From Lathyrus oleraceus (taxonomy: Eukaryota; Streptophyta; Magnoliopsida; Fabales; Fabaceae), in the NCBI RefSeq assembly GCF_024323335.1, contig NC_066581.1, positions 458,759,197-458,823,196 on the forward strand: a stretch of 64,000 bases of DNA, written 5' to 3'. Shown piece after piece: positions 1 to 11,064 of this stretch. The stretch's first letter is position 1, and every line of letters starts with the position of its first letter. The notes beneath the pieces were generated by a model. The model saw only the letters and a program-made list of their open reading frames with translations, ran no database searches and was not told the origin of the DNA. The position numbers and the translations under genes were made by a program.

Positions 1-2775
1 GAGGACTTTTACCAAATTAATATCATTCATTCATTTTGGGAGATGGAATGTACATTCCACCAATCCCCTAAATCCAATGATATTAACTTAACAAAGTCAA
101 ATCAACCTTGACCAAGGCCCAACAACAAACAATCAAACTCAATTAAGTCAATACAAATGGTCAACACAATTTAAATGACATTAATTCAATTAAAAATAAT
201 AAAAGAATGCATTAAATTCAAATATGTTTTGTCCAATTCCTAAAATCTCATCAAAACACCAAAGAAATGACCATGAGATTTATCATAGGTCAAACAAGGT
301 CAAAGGACTTTGGAGAAAAAATTTCATAATTTTTGGATATTTAAAAATATTTTTAAACAATTAAAAACAAATGCAAAATCAATTAATTTATGAAAAATAT
401 TAATAATGATCCAAAAAATAATTTTAATTCAGAATATGAAAAAGAAAAATATTTGAATTTTTTTGGTGAAAGTCTCATATTTTTTGGATCAATATTGAAT
501 TTAATATGAATTATTGAAGAAAATGCAATTAAAACAAAATATCAGAAATTCAAAAATATGTGGACCATCAGATTTCCCTCATTAATTGAGGTGGCAGATT
601 TGATGATCCAAAATGCGCATTCCGTGTGTTCTTGAGTCAACCGCGTGACACAGATGGTAATAAAAACAAACGCTCCAGATTAAAACGTGAAACATGGATC
701 ATGTGGTTCAGACACAAGACACCTCATCACCGGAGCCAGAGCTACAATTGTCTTCTCCGGTGAGCTTCACCGGACTGGTCAACATGAACCATCACCAAAA
801 AAAGAAACAGGGATATGATCTTGAAGAGAAAATGGCACTGAGCTCGAATCTAACCTCCAATTGTTCCAATTCCAAATATATTAAGAGATATGTGGAATTG
901 AAAAATGAGGTACATGATCTGAGTTGCTTCAATTTGACCTCAAAGCAACTCAATCTTCTTGCCTACATTGGTAGGACTTCAGACAACCAAAGAATCAATG
1001 GAATTGAGCAACAATTTAAGAGAATCGAAGAGTTTAAAATTTCTGCAAATTACCTTCAATGGTGGTCTGAACACGATGGATCTTGATCTGAATTGTGCTT
1101 GGCTTCACTTCAATTGCTTACAGGAAGGGAATGGAAAGGTTTAAAAGCAATGGACTCCTGGAGAATTGAATTCCAAAACAGTGGAGATTCAAGCTCAAAT
1201 TCAAATGAATTTATCAGGTTTATCCTATAAGAGTGAAGGGTTTTCAATGGGGGATCAAAGCTGGCGTAATGTGTGTGAAATTTTTGAGCAAATGGAGCTT
1301 AATTTATAGATGAATCCATGTGATATTTGCACACTCTCTTCACTTTCCAAAATTGGCAAATGATGATGGAATGGTGCATGGGCGCGCATAAGCCCATGAA
1401 ATGATGGTTTGAAGGTCCAAATTGAAGATCAGATGCTTTGAAGGTTGATTGGAATGCAAAGCAACTGAACATTGGTGCTTGAAGTTGGATCCATGCCAAA
1501 TGATATCAGCCTGTTTAAGCCATGCGCAGCCTATGCATTTCTCATCCAAAATAAATAAATTTGAGCTCTTTAGAAAGGTGAGATCAAGAGGAACAAGTTT
1601 TATGTTGAACAATTTTTCATTTGGAGCTTGGAACTTGGAGAAATTTGTGATGGAAGTTTGGAAAATTTGACATATCAAAAATTTTCTAAGTGTCAAGCCA
1701 TATGTCTCAATATTCTACCTTGCTTAACTTTTTATGGGAACTTCAAATGAGAAAAGTGTATTCATAAAAGTTGTAGCTCTCTCAAAGACCTTCAAAATTA
1801 TCACCAATTTCATGCCATTTGGATTTGAAATGATAGAGTTATGCATTTTTGAAGTTTGGAAAAATCACTTGATCAATGGTATAGGTCAAAAGTGACCTAT
1901 AATGTAGCCTCATATCACATGCTCAAAAAAGTTGAATTAGCTCCCACTCCAAAAATTAAAGTTGAAGTAGACATATTGAATTTGATTGTGAAACTTGGAA
2001 ATATTTCATCTCATACAAATTGAGCAAGTTATGGCCTTGGGAAGTTGACTTTCAAATTAGGGTTTAGTTAGAATGCCCTATAATGTTTCAACATAGAAAA
2101 TGATTTTCCAAGCAAAACTAGATCTAGGTCTCAACATGAAAGTTGTTTGGAATGTCATTTAGAGTAAGGTGTCTCTTGGAATAATTTTCATATGGTGAAA
2201 ATTATAGGAGATAGGGTCTATGGAGACCCAGTTTTGATCAGATGAATTCATCTAGCCAACCACCATCAACCAACTTGATAACTTCCAATTATCTTGACTT
2301 TATTGGCTCATGGTAGATCATGTATGATTAAGATGATGAAATTTGAAGTGTCCCTTTATAAACTTGATCAATTGGTGAGATAGCTTGTTGGAGAAGTTAC
2401 TCAAGATACCCAGTCAAACTAGGGTTTCCAGGGAAATCACCCTCAAACTCTTGAAGAAAACTTGACCATTCTTGAATCAATTCTTGGTTATGCTATTTGT
2501 TCATGAGGGTCTCAAACCCTAGATGTGAACTTGATGAATCAATGGAATCACGCCCTTCCTACAAAAGAGTTAGACAAATGCAAAAAGATATTTTTGGTAT
2601 TTTGGTTATTGAAATGATAAAATACAAGTATGATATAATCACAAAGTGCTTGGTGATCTCTACCAAAACAAACCCAATGAAAGAGGGGTAAGGAGGATGC
2701 CAAGATATGATCCCAATGCTAATGCTTATGATGGAATTGCATGAGGGATCTTAGGGTCAAAATTGGGGTCTTACA
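1..2775 (-). repeat. 3' LTR of Ogre-A, cut by the window edge
   Basis: Read on the minus strand the LTR starts with TGTAAGACCCC at 2775, matching the first bases of both Ogre-B LTRs at 11065 and 53705, and it directly follows a polypurine tract. The stretch is AT-rich with short chance ORFs and no protein I recognise. It resembles the Ogre-B LTR in patches but is clearly diverged, so it belongs to a sister subfamily or is an older copy. The LTR end lies outside the window. It would carry the promoter and polyadenylation signals of the element. Confidence 0.85.
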
Positions 2776-2790
2776 GTTGCCCCTATTTAA
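2776..2790 (-). promoter_or_regulatory. Polypurine tract of Ogre-A
   Basis: On the minus strand the sequence TTAAATAGGGGCAAC lies directly against the LTR start TGTAAG. The Ogre-B copy has the same arrangement at 53692-53704 (AAATAGGGGCATC). This is where plus-strand DNA synthesis is primed in LTR retrotransposons. Confidence 0.85.
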
Positions 2791-3326
2791 GGACATTCTA
2801 ATTGAGAAGGTGAAGGTTAAAATCTTCGGCTCGACTCAGTAGAATAGGCTTAAATAACAATATAGAGAAACAAATTTTGGTCCCTAAGAGACCTCATGAT
2901 GCATATGATATGAATGTAAAAGTTAATGCTCTGTGGGGAAATATTGCCACAAAAGAAAAAGAAATCAGAGAGACCGAAAATCCGCAGGAGAACAATGCAT
3001 TCCGTAAGGAAAACTCACTGGGGAGACCAAGACTCTGGGGGAAAAGGAGTTATGTGTAGGTCAGGCTACGACTTAAAACTACTGGGGACAAGAGGGATTC
3101 CATACGAACATGGAAAAGACTCAGCCAGGGAACAACAACATCTGCAAGGGATACGAGTAAGTCAGGATAAAACTGAGGTACTCGACTCGTGTAGGAGAAC
3201 AACGATTTCACTAAGGAAATGCGCACTCAACTCAATTGGGGAAGATAAACTTCAACACAGGAGGAGCAAAAATCTATTATCTACTACCTGTTACTGGGTA
3301 AGGAGATAATAAAGATTTGATAGAGA

Positions 3327-4215
3327 GAACATCCGTCATCGGTTAGGATGAACATATCAAGGATGACTCGCTGAGGATTCCAGGAGAGGAAATTCATTAC
3401 CGGTTACTAGGTAAGGATAGCCTTGCTGGGAAAAATGCAGAAAAAATAGGATTTACAACTACCAGTTACTGGGCAGAAGACCAAGGGTGAAAGTTTCCGT
3501 CATCAGTTAGGGTGAACATATCAAGGATAAACTCAACAGGGAAGAAAATCCGTCACCGGTTAAGATGAACATATCAAGGATAGACTTGCCTGGAAATGCC
3601 AAGGAGGATACCCGTCATCGTTTAGGATGAACATATCAAGGATATAACAACTGAATAAAAAAGGGGGGAATTACATCTATCGAAAGCTGGATAGAAAACC
3701 GTCGGAGAAAAAATCCGTCACCGGTTAGGATGAACATATCGAGGATAAACTCTGCGAGGGGACAAAGTAGGATTTACAACTACCGGTTACTGGGTAGAAG
3801 ACCAAATCAAAGAGAATCTGTCACCAGTTAAAGTGAACATATCAAGGATTGACTCTAAAAAGGGGAGCAAAAATAGGGATTACATCTATCAGTTACTGAA
3901 TAGAATACCAACAAGGAGAAGAAAATCCATCATCGGTTAAGATGAACATATCAAGGATTAACTCTCTGAGAAACAAAATAGGGTTTACAACTACCTTTTT
4001 ACTGGGTAGAATACCAAAGGTGAAGAAAATCCGTCATCGGTTAAGATGAACATATCAAGGATTAACTCTCGGGGAATAGATCCACTAGGGGTTCTGCTGA
4101 GAAGAAAAGGGGTACTTTTGCCGGGTATTGGGCAAGAAGTAACAAACTGCAAACTAAGAAGAATATTACCGGTTACTGGGTAATAGACCCTTGGGGGACC
4201 AAAACATCTATCTAG
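3327..4215 (-). repeat. Imperfect tandem repeat array in Ogre-A 3' UTR
   Basis: Plus-strand boxes of the form CGTCATCGGTTAGGATGAAC followed by ATATCAAGGAT recur from 3327 to about 4073, interleaved with TACCGGTTACTGGGTA boxes (for example 3781-3796 and 4167-4182). Spacing is uneven, roughly 60 to 130 bp, so this is a degenerate array and not a clean satellite. Most boxes are inverted repeats around a short loop; see findings. Confidence 0.8.
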
Positions 4216-4525
4216 GTAAGAGCTAGAAAGAAAACGATCAATCAAGACTTAACCTAATGAGGACGTAACTCAAGGGGAGTAATTCCTTCCAGAAAATTTG
4301 CTGGAGAGGAAACTGAAATAACAATCATCCATGAGGAAACAAACTTAGTGGGGGAAACAGAGAAAGGTTAAAGTCTTTCTACTTAAGGGGCTGACACTCT
4401 ACAATTGAAAGAGGACAGACACCAAATTTGGTATGGGGATAAAACACCTCCATAACAGAGAATGAGAATCTCAAACAAATCAAATATGAAGATGCAGGAT
4501 ATGCAAATCATGAAATTATATGAAT

Positions 4526-4550
4526 GTATATGTATATGTATATGTATATA
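4526..4550. repeat. TGTATA-type microsatellite
   Basis: A short run of alternating GTATAT units lies inside the Ogre-A 3' UTR. No other copy was noticed in the window. Confidence 0.7.
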
Positions 4551-5616
4551 TGATGATTATGCTGACAACACGGTCACAAAGGATACAGAGGTGTCACAAA
4601 GAAATTGAACCACCGGTGCAATCCTCGGTCAATCCACAAAATATGGAGACAAACCGCTGGAGAACAGAGAGATTAACATCCCAAAGGCTCAACCCATGCT
4701 GGGGAAAGACAGAGCAAATCTGTCGAGGATAAAACATCCAAATATGTGGGGGATTTTAGGTCAACACCATAAAAATGGGAGACAACCCTACAGAGAAAAT
4801 AATAAACAAAAGCTGCTCAAAAACCAAGAGGAAACTATGACTGGGAGCAAAGATACAATGATTGGTGGGGACACCAAAGCGATCTACTAGGGAAGATCAA
4901 ACATCTCTTGACGATGATCCACCTGCTGAGGAAATACGAACTCCGTTGGGGAAGGCCGAAACTCTGTTGGGGACAAGGACACGCCACAACCAACTCAGTT
5001 GGGGATAAAGAAAGAAGCTCCACTGGGGGTCAAACACTCCGCTGAGGAACTGAATCAACACTGACGTCTAGGGATACCCGAAGGGTTAACTTCTTGGGGA
5101 ACCTCAAATGCTTCACACTTAAGGACTTGCTTTTTATTGAGATGCTGTTGATACTACTATTAATTACTTTGGAAAAATTCTTGCTTTTATATTTTAAAGA
5201 AAACTTGATTTTGATTTTAAAAAATTTAATTTTAAAATGATCATAATAAAATTTAAAACTATTGGCTGAAGTAAATAAGAGTAGAAACAAATGGATAAAA
5301 GCTCAACTTTATTTAATAGAATGGTAGTCTGTAAATGACATGACTCCATAGATTTTACAAAGTTGAAAAATGGTAATTTACATGGAAAAGGGTTACATTG
5401 AATACAAATGATCCTTAATTCCTCTACCAAATCTTGATATCCGATGTGTTCTTGACCGCTGCTGGAGATGAACCGATGTCAACCCTTGTGCTCAAACAAG
5501 TGTTCAGAAATCACTGAAGATCTGCAGAATGCAGTTACTTGCCATAATCTCCAATTTTTGCATAAGTTGCCCCAAGGTGGGTACTCAACTTATCGGGAAA
5601 TTCTTTCTGTTTTTAT

Positions 5617-5712
5617 GTCTCTAATTTTTTCCTGGATCGCCCTTTCGGGTTTTCAATCCATCGAGACGCTCATTTTTGCCTAACCGCCCTTTCGGGTTTT
5701 CAACTTAGCGAG
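5617..5712 (-). ncRNA. Tandem GNRA-capped hairpin pair, Ogre-A copy
   Basis: Read on the minus strand, 16 nt past the integrase stop, two similar units follow each other. Each has an inner CCC-GAAA-GGG hairpin (one at 5687-5696), an A4 bulge and a longer middle stem. In the second unit the outer stem is GUCUC (5663-5667) with GAGAC (5617-5621), and the middle stem GGAUUG pairs with CGAUCC through one U-G wobble. The first unit has a bulged G in its middle stem. Equivalent structures lie at the same place in Ogre-B and Ogre-C. It is inferred from sequence only; a role in RNA export, packaging or translation is a guess. Confidence 0.6.
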
Positions 5713-5727
5713 TTGTTCTTTTAATTT

Positions 5728-8700
5728 TTAGGCGAAGTATTTCTTGATTGCATCTGCGTTCACAGGACGAGTGAACTCTTCACCATCCATAGTTGTAAGA
5801 ATCAATGCACCACCTGAAAAGGATCTCTTAACAACATATGGGCCCTCATAATTAGGAGTCCATTTTCCTCTAGAATCTGGCTTGAATGATAAAATCTTCT
5901 TGAGCACAGGGTCACCTTCTCTGAACACCCGAGGCTTGACCCTCTTATCAAAAGCTTTCTTTATTCTCTGTCGATATAATTGACCATGACACATGGTAGT
6001 CAATCTCTTCTCTTCAATTAAATTCAACTGGTCAAACCTAGTCTGACACCATTCAGCTTCAGTCAACTTGGCTTCCATGAGCACACACAATGAAGGAATC
6101 TCAACCTCTACGGGAAGCACTGCTTCCATACCATACACGAGAGAGAAAAGGGTTGCCCCTGTTGAAGTGCGGACGAATGTACGATACCCATGCAAAGCAA
6201 ATGGGAACATCTCATGCCAATCCTTGTACGTGACAACCATCTTCTGGATAATCTTCTTAATGTTCTTGTTCGCAGCTTCAACAACCCCATTCATCTTGGA
6301 TCTATAGGGAGAAGAATTATGATGTGCAATCTTGAAGTCTTTGCAAAGAGCTTCCACCATATTGTTATTAAAGTTCGATCCTTTATCAGTAATGATCTTA
6401 CTTGGCATACCATAACGACATATAATCTGATTCTTGATAAACCTTACAACAACTTGCTTGGTTACATTTGCATACGATGCCGCTTCAACCCATTTTGTGA
6501 AGTAGTCAATTGCCACCAAAATGAAACGATGTCCATTCGAAGCTTTGGGCTCAATCATCCCAATCATATCAATTCCCGATATGGATAAGGGCCATGGGGA
6601 AGAGATAACATTCAATGGTGTCGGAGGAACATGAATCTTATCAGTATAGATTTGACACTGGTGGCATTTCTTCACAAACTTGCAACAGTCAGATTCCATT
6701 GTCAACCAATAGTAACCTACTCGCAACATCTTCTTCGCCATTGCATGTCCATTGGAATGAGTACCAAAGGAACCTTCATGCACTTCAGTCATCAACAAGT
6801 CTGCTTCGTGTCTATCCACGCATCTAAGCAAAACCATGCCGAAGTTTCTCTTGTATAGTATATCACCATTCAAATAGAAATTGTCGGCTAATCTTCTCAA
6901 AGTCTTCTTATCTTTCAAAGATGCCCCAGGCGGGTAAATCTGACTTTGATGGAAGCATTTGATGTCGTAATACCATGACTTCTCGCTTTTTATCTCTTCA
7001 ACAACAAACACATGAGCTGGCCTATCAAGACGCATCACAGATAAATTGGGGACTCCATTCCAATACTTGACTATAATCATTGATGCCAATGTTGCAAGAT
7101 CATTTTCCATCTGGTTTTCATCTCGAGGGATATGATGAAACTCAACTTTTGTAAAGAAAGTTGAAATCCTCCTCGCATAATCTCTATATGGTATTAAACC
7201 GGGTTGATTCGCCTCCCATTCTCCTTTGATCTGATTCACAACCAAAGCGGAATCACCGAAGACATCCAAATACTTGATTCTAAGATTCATGGCCTCTTCA
7301 AGCCCCATAATGCAAGCTTCATATTCTTCCATGTTGTTTGTACACTTGAAAGTTAATCTAGCTGTAAATGGTAGATGCGTGCCTTGAGGAGTAATAATCA
7401 CTGCCCCAATGCCATTTCCATATTGATTAACAGCTCCATCAAACACCATGCCCCAACGGGAACCAGGTTCTGGCCCTTCTTCTAGCAATGGTTCATCACA
7501 ATCTTTCATTTTCAAGTACAAAATCTCTTCATCTGGAAAATCATACTGTACTGACTGACAATCTTCAATTGGTTGGTGAGCCAGATGGTCAACCAAGATA
7601 CTACCTTTGATCGCTTTCTGAGATCGGTATTCGATATCATACTCTGATGACAACATCTGCCAACGGGCAATCCTCCCAGTTAAAGCTGGCTTCTCAAATA
7701 TATACTTGATTGGATCCATTTTGGATATCAACCAAGTGGTATGATTCAACATATACTGGCACAGACGCTTAGCATCCCAAGCCAATGCGCAACAAGTCTT
7801 CTTAAGCATTGAATACCGAGTCTCACAGTCGGTGAACTTCTTACTGAGGTAGTAAATTGCAAATTCTTTCTTCCCAGTCTCATCTTGCTGACCAAGAACA
7901 CATCCCATACTATCTTCTAGCACAGTCAAATACATGATCAACGGTCTTCCTTCAACAGGTGGAGATAGAATCGGAGGCTCAAGCAAATATTCTTTGATAC
8001 TATCAAAAGCTTCCTGGCAGTCTTCGGTCTAATCACAAGACTGATCTTTCCGAAGAAGCTTGAATATATGCGCACATGTGGCAATCATGTGGGAAATGAA
8101 TCTGGAAATATAATTCAAGCGGCCGAGAAAACCTTTGACTTGCTTCTCAGTTTTGGACGCAGGCATCTCTTTTATTGCTTTGACCTTGGTAGGATCAACT
8201 TCAATACCCTTCTCACTCACAATAAATCCTAACAACTTACCAGAACGAACACCAAAAGTACACTTATTGAGATTCAAGCGGAGTTTATACTTCCTCAAAC
8301 GCTGGAATAGCTTCAACAAATGTTCAACATGTTCCTCTTTATTAATTGATTTAGCAATCATGTCATCAACATAAACTTCAATCTCTTTATGCATCATATC
8401 ATGAAAAAGAGTAGTCATTGCTCTCTGGTAAGTCGCATCAGCATTCTTTAAACCGAAAGACATCACTCTATAATAGAATGTTCCTCAGGGTGTAATGAAT
8501 GTGGTCTTCTCCATATCTTCGGGTGCCATCTTGATCTGATTATATCAGGAAAATCCATCCATAAACGAAAAGACTTTGAATTTAGAAGTATTGTCTACCG
8601 ACATATCAATGTGTGGTAGAGGGAAATCATCTTTTGGACTGGCTTTATTCAAATCTCTATAGTCAACACACATGCAGACTTTTCCATCTTTCTCTGGCAC

Positions 8701-9190
8701 ATGCACAATATTGGCCACCCATTGTGGATACTCAACTGTCACAAGAAAACCAACATCAATCTGCTTTTGCACTTCCTCTTTGATCTTCACAGCCATATCA
8801 GGATGCGTTCTTCTCAACTTCTGCTTGACTGGCGGACATTCTGGCTTCAACGGAAATCTATGCTCCACAATCTCAGAATCCAACCCAGACGTGTATTGAT
8901 AGGACCAAGAAAACACATCTGAATATTCTCGAAGAAGATCAATCAATCCCTTCTTAGCATCTGGACACAGTCGAGACCCAATCTTGACTTCCTTCACATC
9001 ACCTTCGGAACCCAAGTTGACTAGCTCAATCTGCTCTTCAAATGGATGAATAATCTTTTCATCTTGCTCAAGAAGACGAGATAATTTATCACTTACTTCT
9101 ACATCACTTTCCTCCTTGGCCTCAAACACAGGAAATTCAAAATTTGGAGAAGGAGAAGGATCATTGTATTCAATGGGGTTAGGAACCAAC
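5728..9190 (-). pseudogene. pol: Ogre-A reverse transcriptase / RNase H / integrase
   Basis: This is the downstream pol exon after the intron, one frame with three in-frame stops at 8545, about 8488 and 8029. The order is a linker from the spliced exon, RT (YVDD at 8362-8373), the usual gypsy RNase H (motif FTDCETRYS), a second archaeal-type RNase H (motif FDGAVNQYGNGIGAV), then integrase. The integrase has an HHCC-type region, the three catalytic acidic positions (GIDMIG, TDKGS, GVVEAANKN) and a C-terminal domain ending in KKYFA. Two RNase H domains are a known mark of the Tat clade. The stops fit TGG or GGA codons altered by G-to-A or G-to-T. The long intact stretch from 7986 to 5728 shows moderate decay only. 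Confidence 0.93.
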
Positions 9191-9445
9191 CTGCATAATG
9201 ATTTGATATTTTGATTTTAGAGAAGTGAATTTGTGACCAAATATTATGCAGATGGACAATTATATTGTTTATTTATGTTTTTTGTGATTACCATTTTCAG
9301 AATAAAGAAAAAATTAAAAATAGACATCAAAGATGTGGATGAATAGAATTAATTTTATTGATGATCAATTTAAAATGCCCAAACAATGTTCACTTCTCCC
9401 TTAGGCATAGGAGAAGGATTTTTTTAAAAATATAAAAGCAATTAC
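9191..9445 (-). other. Candidate Ogre intron (255 nt) between pro and RT
   Basis: On the minus strand the donor GTAATT starts at 9445 and overlaps the TAA stop of gag-pro (9442-9444). The acceptor ends TTATGCAG at 9191. Joining the two exons keeps one reading frame in phase 2. The interior is AT-rich and non-coding. Ogre elements are known to have an intron here whose removal joins pro to RT. The same arrangement is seen at 38421-38695 and 25776-26065. Confidence 0.85.
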
Positions 9446-11059
9446 TTAGATCGATGCAAAATAACAGGAATATCAATAGCAGTCCAATTGTTGCATGTCT
9501 TTCCATGCGTTACAAAGTTGGTGCAGTCTTCCTCTTTGATATCCTCTAGCACAATAGCTAAGTGTTGTTCATTCCCATGAATAAACCCTCCGCTACGGAA
9601 GCTGAGTTGCATCTCTTCAGATCTTGCAATTGATGATCCCTTCTGGAACCCCAAACCAGTTCTTCCTCTGTTGTCGGAGACCTCTACCATGCGCCCCCAT
9701 TGATCAACAACACCTTCTTCAATAATCTTCTGAGCATTTTTCAACGAGAACATAGGTGCCCCAACTCTCTTCTCAGCAGCAATAGATAAGGCTTGGAACG
9801 AAGTTCCAACCTCATCCTCAGCTTCAACATACGTGAAAGATGACATATGACTAACCAATAACGCCTTCTCTCCTCCCACAATCACTAGTTTACCATTCTT
9901 GAAAATTTTTAATTTCTGATGCAGAGTAGAGGTAACAACCCCTACCTCATGAATCGATGGCCTTCCCAATAAATAGCTGTAGGCCGGGTGAATATCCATT
10001 ACTTGAAAAGTAATCTGAAAATCACTCAGACCTATCTTGACTGGAAGGTCCACTTCACCAATAACTATCTTGCGCGAACCGTCAAAGGCCTTGACGATTA
10101 CACCACTATACCTCATAGGCACTCCTTGATATGATAACTTCGATAGAGTTGACTTCAGAAGTACATTCAGTGACGAATCGGTGTCAACAAGTACATTTGA
10201 CAAAGCATCTTCCTTGCAGTTCATTGAAATATGCAAAGCCATGTTATGATTTCTTCCCTCCTCAGGGAGTTCTTCATCACAGAAGCTCAGATTATTGCAT
10301 GAAGTGATGTTAGCCACAATGTGATCAAATTGATCCATAGTAACATCCTGCTCTACGTATGACTGTTCAAGAACTCTCTATAGTGCTTCTCTGTGCGCTT
10401 CAGAATTCAAAAGCTGAGACAACACGAAAATCTTTGAGGGAGTCTAGAGCAACTGTTCAACCACATTAAATTCACTTCTCTTAATCAGTCAGAGTACCTC
10501 ACCATCATCATTGGCTTTCAAGTTGCTGGATTCACCAGACTTATCCTTTGAACAACAAACTGGATTTACATTAGGCCCCTCCGCTTTCTTACCAACCACT
10601 ATTTCTTCTCTATTTTCCGGGAACACCGGTCCAAAAACTCGACCACTGCGGGTCACCTTTGTAACATCTGCAATGCTCACCACTGAACTGGTCGTAGGTA
10701 ACAGGACCTCTTGACCATTCTCTATCATCGTAGCATTGTATTGATACGGTACAACCTTATCAGATGCATACGGGACTGGGCCCGCTAACCGTATTACCAA
10801 CGGCGATACTGATCTATTGCTGACGTTCTTGTTACTGCTGCTATCATACTGAATTACCAATCTCTCTTGTTGCTTGAAAACAGGCACTATGACAATGACG
10901 TCGTTATCTTCATGACGGGATTGACAAATCTGAATCATGCCTTCATCCACCAAATGCTAGATGTCCCTTTTCACCACAACACACCCCCTTGGGTTCACGC
11001 TACAAATATCACAACCATCATGGTCATGTTCACAGTCACTCACCATACAGATATCCTTG
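9446..11059 (-). pseudogene. gag-pro: Ogre-A gag-pro, downstream part with protease
   Basis: This continues the gag-pro frame left of the Ogre-B insertion. It holds the Cys cluster with C-x2-C spacing after the gag, a linker with a long conserved block around PLVIRLAGPVPYASDKVVPY, and the retropepsin-like aspartic protease (10338 to about 9750). The protease triad reads D-T-D (10177-10185) instead of D-T-G, so the active-site glycine is lost. In-frame stops lie at 10957, 10489, 10444 and 10378. A frame change sits close to the Ogre-B insertion site. The tail (motif GRTGLGFQ) looks like the end of a G-patch, which I rate as weak. The frame ends at the intron donor. Confidence 0.85.
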
Positions 11060-11064
11060 TGTAT
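11060..11064. repeat. Target site duplication TGTAT, left copy (Ogre-B)
   Basis: TGTAT precedes the TGTAAG start of the Ogre-B LTR at 11065 and is repeated exactly at 58317-58321 after the terminal CA of the right LTR. It proves that 11065-58316 entered as one element although 24.6 kb of it is now made of later insertions. Confidence 0.95.

Larger units (their letters stand above)
2791..5616 (-). other. Long 3' UTR of Ogre-A, no gene
   Basis: Between the integrase stop and the polypurine tract lie almost 3 kb without a credible gene. The stretch is filled with imperfect short repeats. On the plus strand these read as ACCGGTTACTGGGTA boxes, boxes built on gatgaacatatcaagga, and many variants of CTCCACTGGGG or CTCTGTTGGGG. 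A hypervariable, repeat-rich 3' UTR is a known property of Tat/Ogre elements. Small ORFs here (2877, 2926, 4520) are chance products of the repeats. Confidence 0.8.

Noticed and set aside
694..1086. 130-codon ORF on the plus strand
   Set aside because: Lies in the minus-strand LTR of Ogre-A, has no domain, no homologue among the LTRs' reading frames and AT-rich composition; a chance ORF.
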